Assembly: GCA_035528235.1 (NCBI GenBank)
Contig: DATKZB010000174.1
Location: 1 to 36,089, forward strand
Origin: DATKZB01 sp035528235
Lineage (GTDB): Bacteria > Planctomycetota > Phycisphaerae > FEN-1346
Reading direction: 5' to 3'
Length of the DNA: 36,089 nt
Within the stretch, counting starts at the first letter, position 1. Each line of letters starts with the position of its first letter. Of the stretch, positions 26,029 through 34,595 are shown in pieces. A program made the position numbers and the translations under genes. Below the pieces are notes generated by a model that worked only from the letters and a program-made list of their open reading frames with translations, was not told where the DNA came from and ran no database searches.

Positions 26029-28036
26029 GGGGCTGCCCCTCCCCCGGCCGGCCCGCCGCCGCGGGGATCGTCTCCTCGACGCTGCCGCACCGGGGCATGG
26101 CGCTGCCGAAGTACGGGTTGCGGACCTCGCGACCCGGCTGGAGCCAGTTGGCCCCGCGGTTGTTGAACGCCATGGGGCAGTGCAGCACGAACACCCGGGC
26201 GGCGCCGGGGGCGGTGAACCGCCTGGCCCCGTCGATCATCTGCTCCGAGAGCACGGCGAACCCGCGCCGCAGGGCCTCGATCGTCTTTGCCTCGGCGGCG
26301 CCGGCGAGGGTCCCTTTCAGGGCGGCCGCGTGGTCGGCCCACTGCTCGTGCCCGTCGCCCGCGGGCGGCTTCTTATCGAGGTCGTCGAGTGCGGCGCGCG
26401 CCTGCCCGGCCGCGACCGTGGCCGCCGCCATGTCATCCGAGGCCAGGGCGCTCTGGATCGCCAGGTACGCCGCCAGCACCCGGGCAAACGCCTCGCGGAC
26501 GGCAGGGCTCGCGGCGACCTTTGGCGGAGGCGCGGTCGGCTGGGCGCTTCCGCCACCGCCTTCCGGGGCCATCATGCTCGGCTTGGCCTGGATCTGCAGC
26601 GCACTGTCGATCTTGAAGTTGCCGCTGACGACGACGCGTTCGCCCTCCGCCAGGCCGCCGCGGACGAGATAGTAGTCGCCGGCGCGCGGCCCGAGGTCGA
26701 TCTCCCTGCCTTCGAACGTGGGCACGTCGCGGCCGGGCACCTCGACGTACACGACGGCCCGTCTGCCGGTGACCAGGGGGGCGCTCGCGGGGATGACGAT
26801 GGGCTTGTCGGCCTTCGCGGCGTCGACGCTCACGTAGCCGAGCGACTCGGTCCGTACCAGGGGCATCCCGCAGATGTCGCACGCGCCGGCCTCGGGTTTG
26901 ACCACGTCGGGGTGCATGGGGCACATCCACTTGCCGGCCAGGTCGGCATCCATGACGCGTCCGGCGGCCGCGACCTGCGTGCGGACCACCGCCTTGACGA
27001 ACATGCCGGGCTTCAGCCTCCCCTCGGTGTTGGGCGCGTTGACGCGCACCTTGACGGTCCGGGTCGTCTCGCTCAGGATCGGGTCGATGAACGCGATCGT
27101 CCCGGTGAACGTCTCGCCCGGGTAGGCGACCGACGCGAACTCGACCTTCTGGCCGTACCGCAGCCACGTCAGGTCCGACTCGTAGGCATCGAGTTTGACC
27201 CAAACGCGCGAGAGGTCGGCGATGGTGTAGATGCGGGTGCCCGTGCCGACGTACATGCCCTCCAGGGCGTTCTTGTGGACCACGATGCCGCCGCTGGGCG
27301 CGTAGATGGTGATGTGGTCGGCGGCCTTGCGGCGCTGCTCGATCTCGGCGATCTGCTCGGGCTTCAGGCCGAAGAGGCGCAGTTTGTCGCGAGCCGCGTC
27401 GACCGTGGCCCGGGCCGTCTCGCGGACGATGCTCACGTCGCTCCCCTCCAGGCCCTTGACGGCCTCGAGGGCCTGGATCAACTCCTCCTGGGCGCCGTAC
27501 AGTTCCGGGCTGTACATCTCGACCATGTGGTCGCCCTTGCGGACGGGCACGCCCGTGTAGTCGACGAACAGCCGGTCGAGGCGGCCCGGCACCCAGGCCG
27601 TGAGGTAGGCGAGACGGGTTTCGTCGTAGTCGACCTTGCCGACCATGCGGACGTCGGCGGTGACGAACTTCCGTTCGACCGGAGCGGTCTCGATGTCCAT
27701 CAGCCGCCGGCCTTCCTCGCTGGTGGCGAACTCGCGAGGGCTGGCCGCGCCCGGCGTCCGGCTCAGCGGGATCAGCTCCATTCCGCAGATGGGGCAGAGG
27801 CCGGGTTTGGGCAGGCGAATCTGCGGGTGCATCGAGCATGTCCAGACCGTGGACGCCGCGGCCGGGGTCCCCTCGTGCCCCACGTGGGCTGGTTCGGTCG
27901 GGACGGTGGCGGCCGGCGCGCAGCCCCACCGCACGAGGTAGCCCGCGCCGAAGGCGAGTCCCACGAGCGCCGCAATCGTGGCGGCCTTCAGCACGGCGGG
28001 AACGGCGGGACGAACCGGTTTCTCGGCGTCGGTCAT
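26018..28036 (-). CDS. cusB: CusB-like RND adaptor with two metal-binding motifs and a DUF3347 tail
   Basis: This 672-aa periplasmic membrane-fusion protein is anchored by a segment at residues 18-36. A heavy-metal-binding motif at 65-90 (CSMHP...CPICGM) is followed by the barrel, hairpin and lipoyl domains of CusB (about 115-350, e.g. TAWVPGRLDRLFVDYTG and YAPSGGIVVHKNALEG). A second motif of the same kind at 370-393 (CPMHP...CDICGM) sits inside the C-terminal half. The end, about 500-640, matches the helical DUF3347 domain, with FVLHCPMAF near its close. Ordinary CusB has at most one such motif. The protein would collect periplasmic copper or silver and feed the pump encoded next, with which it overlaps by 11 bp. 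Confidence 0.92.
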   Translation of the reverse strand: MTDAEKPVRPAVPAVLKAATIAALVGLAFGAGYLVRWGCAPAATVPTEPAHVGHEGTPAAASTVWTCSMHPQIRLPKPGLCPICGMELIPLSRTPGAASPREFATSEEGRRLMDIETAPVERKFVTADVRMVGKVDYDETRLAYLTAWVPGRLDRLFVDYTGVPVRKGDHMVEMYSPELYGAQEELIQALEAVKGLEGSDVSIVRETARATVDAARDKLRLFGLKPEQIAEIEQRRKAADHITIYAPSGGIVVHKNALEGMYVGTGTRIYTIADLSRVWVKLDAYESDLTWLRYGQKVEFASVAYPGETFTGTIAFIDPILSETTRTVKVRVNAPNTEGRLKPGMFVKAVVRTQVAAAGRVMDADLAGKWMCPMHPDVVKPEAGACDICGMPLVRTESLGYVSVDAAKADKPIVIPASAPLVTGRRAVVYVEVPGRDVPTFEGREIDLGPRAGDYYLVRGGLAEGERVVVSGNFKIDSALQIQAKPSMMAPEGGGGSAQPTAPPPKVAASPAVREAFARVLAAYLAIQSALASDDMAAATVAAGQARAALDDLDKKPPAGDGHEQWADHAAALKGTLAGAAEAKTIEALRRGFAVLSEQMIDGARRFTAPGAARVFVLHCPMAFNNRGANWLQPGREVRNPYFGSAMPRCGSVEETIPAAAGRPGEGQPHGG

Positions 28037-28171
28037 AGCCTGCCCTCCATCGGGGATGTCTTCCCAGATTGTAGGCGCGCGGGGCGCCGGCCAGGAAGGG
28101 CCAAAACGGACGCCGCGCCCTCGGCTTGCACGCCGCGAGATGGGCCAGTCAGCCGGCCGCGCCGGCCGGTG

Positions 28172-28504
28172 CTACGGCTGGGTGTCCGTTTGGCCGCCGC
28201 CAGCGCCCTTCAGTTCGGCGTCGACCTTGGCGATGTACGTCGCGGGGTCCTGCTTGAACTTCGCGACACAGGCCTGGCAGCAGAAGTAGATGCGGCGGCC
28301 CTCGTGGTCGACATAGATGGCCGGATTAATCGCCCCGCCCATCACGGGGCACGCCTTCTGCTGGATCTCGGCCGGCGGCGCGGACGCCGCGTCCCCGGCC
28401 TTGGGCGGCCCGGCCTCCGGCGTCTCCTTCTGGCAGCCCGACAGGACCAGACCGGCGGCGACAATCGCCAACATGGACAGCACCACGGTTCGCGACAAGG
28501 TCAT
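28172..28504 (-). CDS. Metal-binding YHS-domain lipoprotein
   Basis: This 110-aa protein has a lipoprotein signal with lipobox LSGC (Cys23), then a short Pro/Ala linker and a YHS-type domain (CPVMGGAINPAIYVDHEGRR, then FCCQACVAKFKQDPATYI). YHS domains with CPVMG and FCC-x2-C are linked to copper handling. It overlaps the upstream outer-membrane gene by ATGA and lies 135 bp before the adaptor gene. A likely role is to hold copper or silver in the periplasm for the CusB/CusA pair. Family assignment is firm; metal identity is inferred. Confidence 0.9.
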   Translation of the reverse strand: MTLSRTVVLSMLAIVAAGLVLSGCQKETPEAGPPKAGDAASAPPAEIQQKACPVMGGAINPAIYVDHEGRRIYFCCQACVAKFKQDPATYIAKVDAELKGAGGGQTDTQP

Positions 28505-29919
28505 GGCTTTTCTCCTTTCGGCGGATCGTCCGGGGACTTGGCATCGGCCCGGGGAATCTCCCGGCCGACGAGCATCTCGAGTTCCGCCAGGCGTTGCGCG
28601 TGGTCGGCCAGCGCCCGCTCATAGGCCAGGCTGAATTCCAGGAGGACCCGTTCGGCGTCCACCAGGTCGGTGAACGTCGCCTGGCCCGTCCGGAACGAGG
28701 CCTCGGTCGCCTTGAGCGACTGCCGGGCCTTCGGCAGGAGCGTGTCGCGGTACAGGTTCATCTTTCGCTCGGCGTCGCGGAACCGGTACAGGACCATCTT
28801 GACCTCGCCGCCGAGCGTGTTCTCGCGGTCGAGCCGGTGCTTCAGCGCCGCCCAATGCCGGGCCTCGGCCTCGCGCACCCCCGCGGCATACTTCTCGTAC
28901 CAGAGGGGGATGTTGACCGAGAGCATGGCGACGACGGGGTCCCGGCCGCTGTCGCCGACCCCGGGCATGACGGCGTCGCGTGTGTCGATGTAGTCGACGC
29001 CGAGCGTCACGTCGGGGTAGTAGCCCTTCTTCGCGAGGTCGATGGCCTTGCGGCGTCCGGCGACCTCGAACTCGAGGGCCTTCAGTTCCGGGCTGGCCTC
29101 GCGGAGCCACCCGAGGATCTCGTCGTCGGTCGCGGCGACCGGTTCGCGAGGCGGCGGCGACGCCGGCCAGGGCACCGGCGTGTCGATGGCCCGGCCGAGC
29201 GCCGCGTTCAGCCGGGCCGCCAACGGACCACGCAGCGATTCGGCGGTCCGGAACCGATCGTCGAGCCGCCCGAGTTCGACCTGGGCGCGGATGACGTCGG
29301 GGTGCCCCGCCGCCGCCACCTTGTAGCGCGTCCGCACGACGCCTTCCAGGTACGTGAGCAGGTCGCGGTTCTCGCGGACAACGCCGATGGCGCGCGCCAG
29401 GTAATAGTACTCGTAGTAGGCGTCCTTGACGCGATAGAAGAGCGTGAGTTTCTCGGCCTCGTACCGCTGTCGGGCGGCATGGGCGGCCTCCATCGCCACG
29501 CTGCCCTGGAGTTCGAGCGTGCCGAACCACGGAAACATCTGCGAGATGCCGAACGATTGCCGCTGCGGTCCCACGCGCGTCTCGACCTCGCGGATGAAGT
29601 AGCGGTAGGTGAACCGCGGGTCGGGCAGCGTCCGGGCCTGCGGCACGCGCTCCAGCGCGGCCTTCCACCCCAGGAACGCCGACTCCAGGCCCGGATTGTT
29701 CAGGGCGGCGTACTCGAGGTAAGCCCCAAGACCGGCCTTCTCGGAGAGTTCGGGCAACGGCGACGCCGGCGTGTCGGGCGGCGCCTCGCTCCGGGCCGGT
29801 GCCGGTGCGAGCGGCGCGGCCGACCGGACCGGGCCCGGGGGACCGGCGGCGCAGCCGGCTACCACCAGGACCAGCCACCAGTACCATCCCGTTACGGGCC
29901 TGACCAGGCCGTTTGACAT
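28501..29919 (-). CDS. cusC: CusC/TolC-like outer-membrane efflux lipoprotein
   Basis: This 472-aa protein has a signal peptide with a lipobox-like VVAGC (Cys23), a Pro/Ala-rich linker and the two-repeat helical outer-membrane efflux fold. Recognisable points are LEYAALNNPGLESAFLGWKA, the first barrel strand region SQMFPWFGTLELQGSVA, and the second half DLAKKGYYPDVTLGVDYIDT with VVAMLSVNIPLWYEKYAAGV. It would form the exit duct of the Cus pump. It is the first gene of the operon, followed without a gap by the YHS lipoprotein. Confidence 0.93.
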   Translation of the reverse strand: MSNGLVRPVTGWYWWLVLVVAGCAAGPPGPVRSAAPLAPAPARSEAPPDTPASPLPELSEKAGLGAYLEYAALNNPGLESAFLGWKAALERVPQARTLPDPRFTYRYFIREVETRVGPQRQSFGISQMFPWFGTLELQGSVAMEAAHAARQRYEAEKLTLFYRVKDAYYEYYYLARAIGVVRENRDLLTYLEGVVRTRYKVAAAGHPDVIRAQVELGRLDDRFRTAESLRGPLAARLNAALGRAIDTPVPWPASPPPREPVAATDDEILGWLREASPELKALEFEVAGRRKAIDLAKKGYYPDVTLGVDYIDTRDAVMPGVGDSGRDPVVAMLSVNIPLWYEKYAAGVREAEARHWAALKHRLDRENTLGGEVKMVLYRFRDAERKMNLYRDTLLPKARQSLKATEASFRTGQATFTDLVDAERVLLEFSLAYERALADHAQRLAELEMLVGREIPRADAKSPDDPPKGEKP

Positions 29920-29978
29920 GGCCGTCTCCCCGCGCTCCCCGGGCCGCTGCGCCTAACACTTCGGCTCAGCATGCCTCC

Positions 29979-30008
29979 AGTGTAGGGCATACCGAACGCC
30001 TGTGTAAA
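29979..30008 (-). promoter_or_regulatory. Sigma-70-type promoter of the efflux operon
   Basis: On the - strand TTTACA (30008-30003) is followed after 18 bases by TACACT (29984-29979), 60 bases before the ATG of the outer-membrane gene. Each box matches consensus at four or more positions. I see no recognisable CueR, CusR or CopY operator. Confidence 0.5.
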
Positions 30009-30033
30009 GCGCCGAGCAAGAACGCGACGCGTC

Positions 30034-31731
30034 TCAGCCCTTGATGCCCGTCAGCGTAATGCCCTGGATGAAGTACTTCTGGGCGAAGAAGAAGATGACG
30101 ATGACCGGCACGGTCATCAGCAGGCTCGCCGCCATCGTCAGGGCCGGGTCGTTGTTCACCTGCACGCTGAACGCGTACAGACCGAACGCCAGCGGGTACA
30201 GGCGCTGGTCGGCCACGTAGATGAGCGGCCCCATGAAGTCGTTCCACGTGCCCATGAAGGTAAAGATGGCGATGGCCGCCAGCGACGGTTTGATCAGCGG
30301 CAGCATGATATGCCAATAGATTCGCAGGAACCCGCAGCCGTCCAGGCGCGCCGCGTCCTCCAGGTCGCGCGGGATGCCCTTCATGAACTGCCGCAGCAGG
30401 AAGATGAAGAAGGCGCTGCCGAACGCCGGTCCCAGCCACAGCGGCGTCAGCGTGTTGTAGGCCCCCAGGTTCTTCCAGATGAGGAACTGCGGGATCATCG
30501 TGACCTGGAACGGAATCATCATCGTGGCGAGCATCAGGACGAACGCCAGGTCCCGCCCCGGCCAGGTCAGCCGCGAGAACGCGTACGCCACCAGCGACGA
30601 GACCAGCACCGCCAGCACGATCGTCATGATGACCAGGAACAGGCTGACCCTCAGGTACCGGAGGAACGGCATGTGGTCGAGGACGCGGTGGTAGTTGAGG
30701 CAGAGTTTGTTCCACCAGCCGCCGACCGGGCCGACGCGGTGGAACTCGAGCGCCAGGCGTATCCGGTGCGGGTCGCTCAGCACCTCGCCGCCGCGCGCCA
30801 CCTCCTCCAGGCGGATCCACGTCCGTATCTTGGTCGAGCGGTCATCGGGGCCGGGTTCCTGCCACTGGGCCTCAATGGGATCGAAGTTGGCCAGCGGCAG
30901 CGCCCGCTCGGCCCGGTACCGCACGCCGTCTTTCTCCATCGTCAGCCACAACTCGTGCCACGTGTCGTCGGGCCGCAGGTCTATGCTGATGCGGTGCAGC
31001 CGGTCGAGGTGGAAGGTGGGCGGCACGTCGAACGTCCGGGCCAGGACCAGGCGGTCGGCCTTCGAAAAGTCGTATCGCAGAAGGGTGAAGTCGCCGGTCT
31101 TCTCGTGGACAGTCACCGGCGACAGGGTCTCGGGCGTCTGGTTCTCGAGCGGCTCGGCCAGCGCCACGTCGTGGCTGGGCGTCGTGCCCACCCCCGGCTC
31201 GGCCCGTTCGTAACTGCGCAGGCGTACGGTCCCCAGCAGCAGCCGCCGGTACACGCTGTCGAAGGCCTCGGCCACCATGTCGCGGGTAAGCTCGCCGCGG
31301 GCGGCGTTCTCGATGGCGGCCACGACCTGGGCGGCGTCGCCCAGGGACCGGCCGTCCTCGGTCTTGCCGTCCCAGAGGGCCTGGGGCAGGCGCCGGCGCA
31401 ACCGGTCGTACAGGCCGCGGGCCACCTGTTCCCATGCGCGGACGGCGTTGACGTGCGGCGGCAACTCGAAGCCCGTGGCCTTGGCCAGGGCGGCCAGGCG
31501 CGGCAGGAGTTCGTCCTGGTGCGGCCCCTCGGTGTCGTCGTAGAAACGGTCGTCGATGTACGGGCTGCGGGTCCGGGGGTGGGGCGTCATGGGCATCAGG
31601 CGGAAGCCTTTCGCCTGGACCTCGCGGTCGACCTTGACGCTCGTGGCCGCCATCCACAGGAACGGGAACGAGAACACCGCCGCCCCCGTTACCAGCAGCA
31701 CGTAGATTACGCCTTTGACCAGTGCGCGCAT
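30034..31731 (-). CDS. Sugar ABC transporter permease (MalG-like) with a large extracytoplasmic insertion
   Basis: This 565-aa protein combines a MalG/UgpE-type permease with an unusual insert. TM1 is at residues 5-30 (VIYVLLVTGAAVFSFPFLWMA). The remaining five membrane helices lie after about residue 360, beginning LRVSLFLVIMTIVLAVLVSS. The EAA loop that contacts the ATPase is present (DLEDAARLDGCG...LPLIKP). Normal family members are about 280 aa; here some 290 extra residues, partly helical and partly beta-rich (FHLDRLHRISIDLRPDDTWHELWLTMEKDG), lie between TM1 and TM2 and would face outward. The gene starts one base after the stop of the upstream gene, so the two are partners. The insert may bind substrate or dock the fused binding protein; this is an inference. 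Confidence 0.9.
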   Translation of the reverse strand: MRALVKGVIYVLLVTGAAVFSFPFLWMAATSVKVDREVQAKGFRLMPMTPHPRTRSPYIDDRFYDDTEGPHQDELLPRLAALAKATGFELPPHVNAVRAWEQVARGLYDRLRRRLPQALWDGKTEDGRSLGDAAQVVAAIENAARGELTRDMVAEAFDSVYRRLLLGTVRLRSYERAEPGVGTTPSHDVALAEPLENQTPETLSPVTVHEKTGDFTLLRYDFSKADRLVLARTFDVPPTFHLDRLHRISIDLRPDDTWHELWLTMEKDGVRYRAERALPLANFDPIEAQWQEPGPDDRSTKIRTWIRLEEVARGGEVLSDPHRIRLALEFHRVGPVGGWWNKLCLNYHRVLDHMPFLRYLRVSLFLVIMTIVLAVLVSSLVAYAFSRLTWPGRDLAFVLMLATMMIPFQVTMIPQFLIWKNLGAYNTLTPLWLGPAFGSAFFIFLLRQFMKGIPRDLEDAARLDGCGFLRIYWHIMLPLIKPSLAAIAIFTFMGTWNDFMGPLIYVADQRLYPLAFGLYAFSVQVNNDPALTMAASLLMTVPVIVIFFFAQKYFIQGITLTGIKG

Positions 31732-31732
31732 G

Positions 31733-34294
31733 TTACTCCGACTCGTAATGGACCCACCGTTTCGACAGCCGCATCTGCACCAGCGTCAGCACGAACACGA
31801 TGACGAACAGGAACCACGCCATGGCCGCCGCGTACCCCATGTGGCCGTAGCGGAAGGCGTTGTTGAACAGGTAGTAGACGAAGAAGAGGGTCGAGTTGAC
31901 GGGCCCCCCCTGGGTCATGATGAAGGCCTGGCCGAAGATCTGGAACGTGCCGATGACGCCCATGATGAGATTGAAGAAGATGTAGGGCGTCAGTTGGGGC
32001 AGGGTGATGTGCCAGAACTTCTGGCAGGCGTTGGCGCCGTCGACGTCGGCGGCCTCGTACAGGGCGGGGCTGATGCCCTTGAGGCCCGCCAGCCAGATAA
32101 TCATGCCGCCGCCGGCGCCCCACAGGCCCATCAGGATGATGGCCGGCTTCGACCACTGCTGGCTCTGGAGCCACAGCGGCCCGGGCAGGCCCACGAGCGA
32201 GATGGCCCAGTTCAGGAACCCGCCCTGGGGGTTGAAGATCCAGATCCACAAAATGCTGGCTGCCACCATCGGCACGATGGCCGGCAGGTAGAAGAACGTC
32301 CGCCAGAGGGCCATGCCGCGGACCTTGGTGTTGAGCAGCACCGCCATCAGCAGGCTGACGGTCATGCCCAGCGGCACGCCCACGAGCATGTAGGCCGTGT
32401 TGCCGAGGGCCTTCCAGAACAGTTCGTCGTCCTGGAGCATCGAGGCGTAGTTCTCCAGGCCGATGAACCGCGCGGGGTTGATGACGTCGAAGTCGCAGAA
32501 ACTCATGACCAGCGAGAAGAGCATCGGCCCGCCGGCCAGGAGGATGAAGCCGATGATCCACGGCGCCGCACACAGGTACCCGCCGATCCACTGGCGTCGG
32601 AAGTACCCGCCGCGCGAGCCCTCGATGACGGCCTCGGTCTTCTCGGGCGCCAGGCCCAGCATCCGCCCCACGCGGCCGCGGAAGGCGTGGCTGGTGTCCC
32701 AGAGAATGGCCCCGGTGGCCAGGACCGCGAGCAGCGCGGCGTAGAAGACGAAGAACCACGTCCAACTCTCGATGGGCCGGCCCTTGGGCGGCGCCAGGAC
32801 CTTGTCGAGACGCCGCTGCACGATCGCCGTGTGGTAATCCAGCGACTCCTGCGACGACCGGCTGCCGCCGTCGAGGACCTCCTCGGCCGCGTCGCGGTGC
32901 TTGTTCCACAGCAGTTGGCCCACGGGCGTCACGGGGCGATACCGCGAGTACGGCAGCAGGTCGTTGAAGGCCTTGAAGGCCTCCTTGAAGTGCTGCGGCA
33001 GTCGGTCGTTTGCCAGAACGTACGACTCGTAGAACTGCTGGTTGACCTTCTTGGACGGGCACTGCGTCGGCATGTAGAGGCGTCCCTGGGCCTCCTGGAT
33101 CATGCGGGCGTTGTCGGCCTGGATGAGGAACGCGCGGTCCGAGGTCAACCATCGGACGAGTTCCCAGGCGCCCCGCTTGTGTTTGGCCCTGGCGGGGATG
33201 GCGTAGGCCCACCCGCCGGACCACGAGATGAGGGGCGCTTGGCCGGCGGCCACGAGTTCGTCCATGCGCTTTTGCGGCATGGGCGGCGGGGCGCAGTTGA
33301 AGTGCAGGTCGCGCCCGAACTTCGCCAGGCCCTGGAGGACCCAGACGCCGTCGATCTTCATCGCCACCTTGCCCTGGATGAACGGGTCCATTTCGTTGCC
33401 CTGGTACCCCGCCTCGAAGCCCTTGACCGTCGGGTACCCGCCCTGGAGGTCGTAGACCTCTTTCACGAAGTCGAGGGCCTCGGCGATGCGCGGGTCGTTC
33501 AGCGTGCACCGGGTGCGGTCGTCGCTCATGAACCGGCCGCCGTTCATCCAGCCATACATGTAGAGCCAACTGTTGCCGAAGTACGCCGGGAATCCGATGA
33601 CCCTCAGGTTGCCCTTCTCGTCGCGCTGCGTCAGTTTGACGCCGTACTCCTTGAGTTCCTCCCAGTTCTTCGGCGGCCGCGCGCGCACCTTTCCGTCCGG
33701 CCCGGTCTCTTTGAAGCCGGCCGCCACCAGCAGGTCCTCGTTGTAGAAGAGGGCCCGGTTGTCGACCGAGTTGGGGATGCCGTAGACCTTGCCCTGGTAC
33801 ATCGTTTCGTCCCAGCAGGCCTCGAAGAAACGGTCGGCCGTGGGGATGTCTTCGGTCTTGATGTCCGTGCGACGGCCGGCCCGGATGTCGGCCAGGTCGC
33901 GGGCGATGTACGCATCGAGCGGCTCGAACGCCCCACGGGCCGCCCACTCGCCGATGGCGTATCGGTCGAAGTAGATGACGTCGGGCGGCGTGCCACCGGC
34001 CACGCTTACCAGGAACCGCGTGGGGTCCTCCACCTGGTTCCGCGCGGCACTCTGGCCGTACACGACGCGGTAGATGGGATGCGAGGGGTCGCGGGCGTGG
34101 GCCTCTTCGCTCCGCTTCTGAAACTCGTTCAGGACGTCGTCCATCTCGCCGCTCAGGACGCCGCCCGGGCCCATGAAGGCGATCTCGACCACGTCCTCGG
34201 GCGCCACCTCCGGCCCGAGCTGACGCGAGGGGTACAGCAGCCACAGGACCAGCGCGATGGCCATGGCGGCCAGGATGGTTTTGGCTCGACTCAC
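31733..34294 (-). CDS. Fusion of a sugar-binding protein with an ABC permease (MalF-like)
   Basis: The GTG start at 34294 has GGAG seven bases upstream. The 853-aa product begins with an uncleaved-looking membrane anchor (residues 5-22). A family 1 extracellular solute-binding domain follows, about residues 35-490 (TPPDVIYFDRYAIGEWAARG, VYGIPNSVDNRALFYNEDLL, SGGWAYAIPA). One more membrane helix lies at about 517-537, and then a MalF/UgpA-type permease (YLCAAPWIIGFILLAGGPML, EAA loop EAADVDGANACQKFWHITLP). Binding protein and permease are normally separate genes. The reading frame is continuous with no frameshift. The fused binding domain would be tethered at the outer face of the membrane. 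No ATPase gene is in the window; a shared ATPase elsewhere is likely. Confidence 0.93.
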   Translation of the reverse strand: MSRAKTILAAMAIALVLWLLYPSRQLGPEVAPEDVVEIAFMGPGGVLSGEMDDVLNEFQKRSEEAHARDPSHPIYRVVYGQSAARNQVEDPTRFLVSVAGGTPPDVIYFDRYAIGEWAARGAFEPLDAYIARDLADIRAGRRTDIKTEDIPTADRFFEACWDETMYQGKVYGIPNSVDNRALFYNEDLLVAAGFKETGPDGKVRARPPKNWEELKEYGVKLTQRDEKGNLRVIGFPAYFGNSWLYMYGWMNGGRFMSDDRTRCTLNDPRIAEALDFVKEVYDLQGGYPTVKGFEAGYQGNEMDPFIQGKVAMKIDGVWVLQGLAKFGRDLHFNCAPPPMPQKRMDELVAAGQAPLISWSGGWAYAIPARAKHKRGAWELVRWLTSDRAFLIQADNARMIQEAQGRLYMPTQCPSKKVNQQFYESYVLANDRLPQHFKEAFKAFNDLLPYSRYRPVTPVGQLLWNKHRDAAEEVLDGGSRSSQESLDYHTAIVQRRLDKVLAPPKGRPIESWTWFFVFYAALLAVLATGAILWDTSHAFRGRVGRMLGLAPEKTEAVIEGSRGGYFRRQWIGGYLCAAPWIIGFILLAGGPMLFSLVMSFCDFDVINPARFIGLENYASMLQDDELFWKALGNTAYMLVGVPLGMTVSLLMAVLLNTKVRGMALWRTFFYLPAIVPMVAASILWIWIFNPQGGFLNWAISLVGLPGPLWLQSQQWSKPAIILMGLWGAGGGMIIWLAGLKGISPALYEAADVDGANACQKFWHITLPQLTPYIFFNLIMGVIGTFQIFGQAFIMTQGGPVNSTLFFVYYLFNNAFRYGHMGYAAAMAWFLFVIVFVLTLVQMRLSKRWVHYESE

Positions 34295-34320
34295 GCGCGA
34301 CGCTCCGCGGGTTCGGGCAC

Positions 34321-34350
34321 ACTATCTCATTGGCGCCGTGGCGCGGTCAA
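34321..34350 (-). promoter_or_regulatory. Possible sigma-70-type promoter for the ABC transporter genes
   Basis: On the - strand TTGACC (34350-34345) and GATAGT (34326-34321) are spaced by 18 bases, 27 bases before the GTG start. The spacer contains a GGCGCC palindrome. The match is moderate and no repressor site is evident. Confidence 0.4.
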
Positions 34351-34390
34351 GACAATCTCTCGACCGAGGGCACGCCGCCGCCCCCGGCCG

Positions 34391-34449
34391 AGTTAGCCAC
34401 CCGCCCCGCCGCCGCACCTTGCCAAGTTAGCCACGGGGCTTGCCCCGTG
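34391..34449. repeat. Direct repeat AGTTAGCCAC and a GC hairpin
   Basis: AGTTAGCCAC occurs at 34391-34400 and again at 34425-34434. The second copy runs into a perfect palindrome, CACGGGGC (34432-34439) with GCCCCGTG (34442-34449). The composition suggests an interspersed repeat family. It lies between the divergent transporter and transglutaminase-like genes; the rest of 34450-34595 shows no gene. Confidence 0.55.
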
Positions 34450-34595
34450 CGAGCTGTGGATTCTTGAAGTCGGCCGCGGTATCGTAGGGTTCAATCACCG
34501 AGACCCCTGTGGCGCGGGCCGCCGGCCCCCGGCCCTGGGGCCCGCGCGACAGCGGGGCACGAACCGGCCGGTCTCCAGCACGAGGGAGAAACGCA

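Noticed and set aside
21619..26166. 1515-codon + strand frame opposite the efflux pump
   Set aside because: It mirrors the CusA-like gene and has low-complexity His/Arg/Asp composition, with no start signals.
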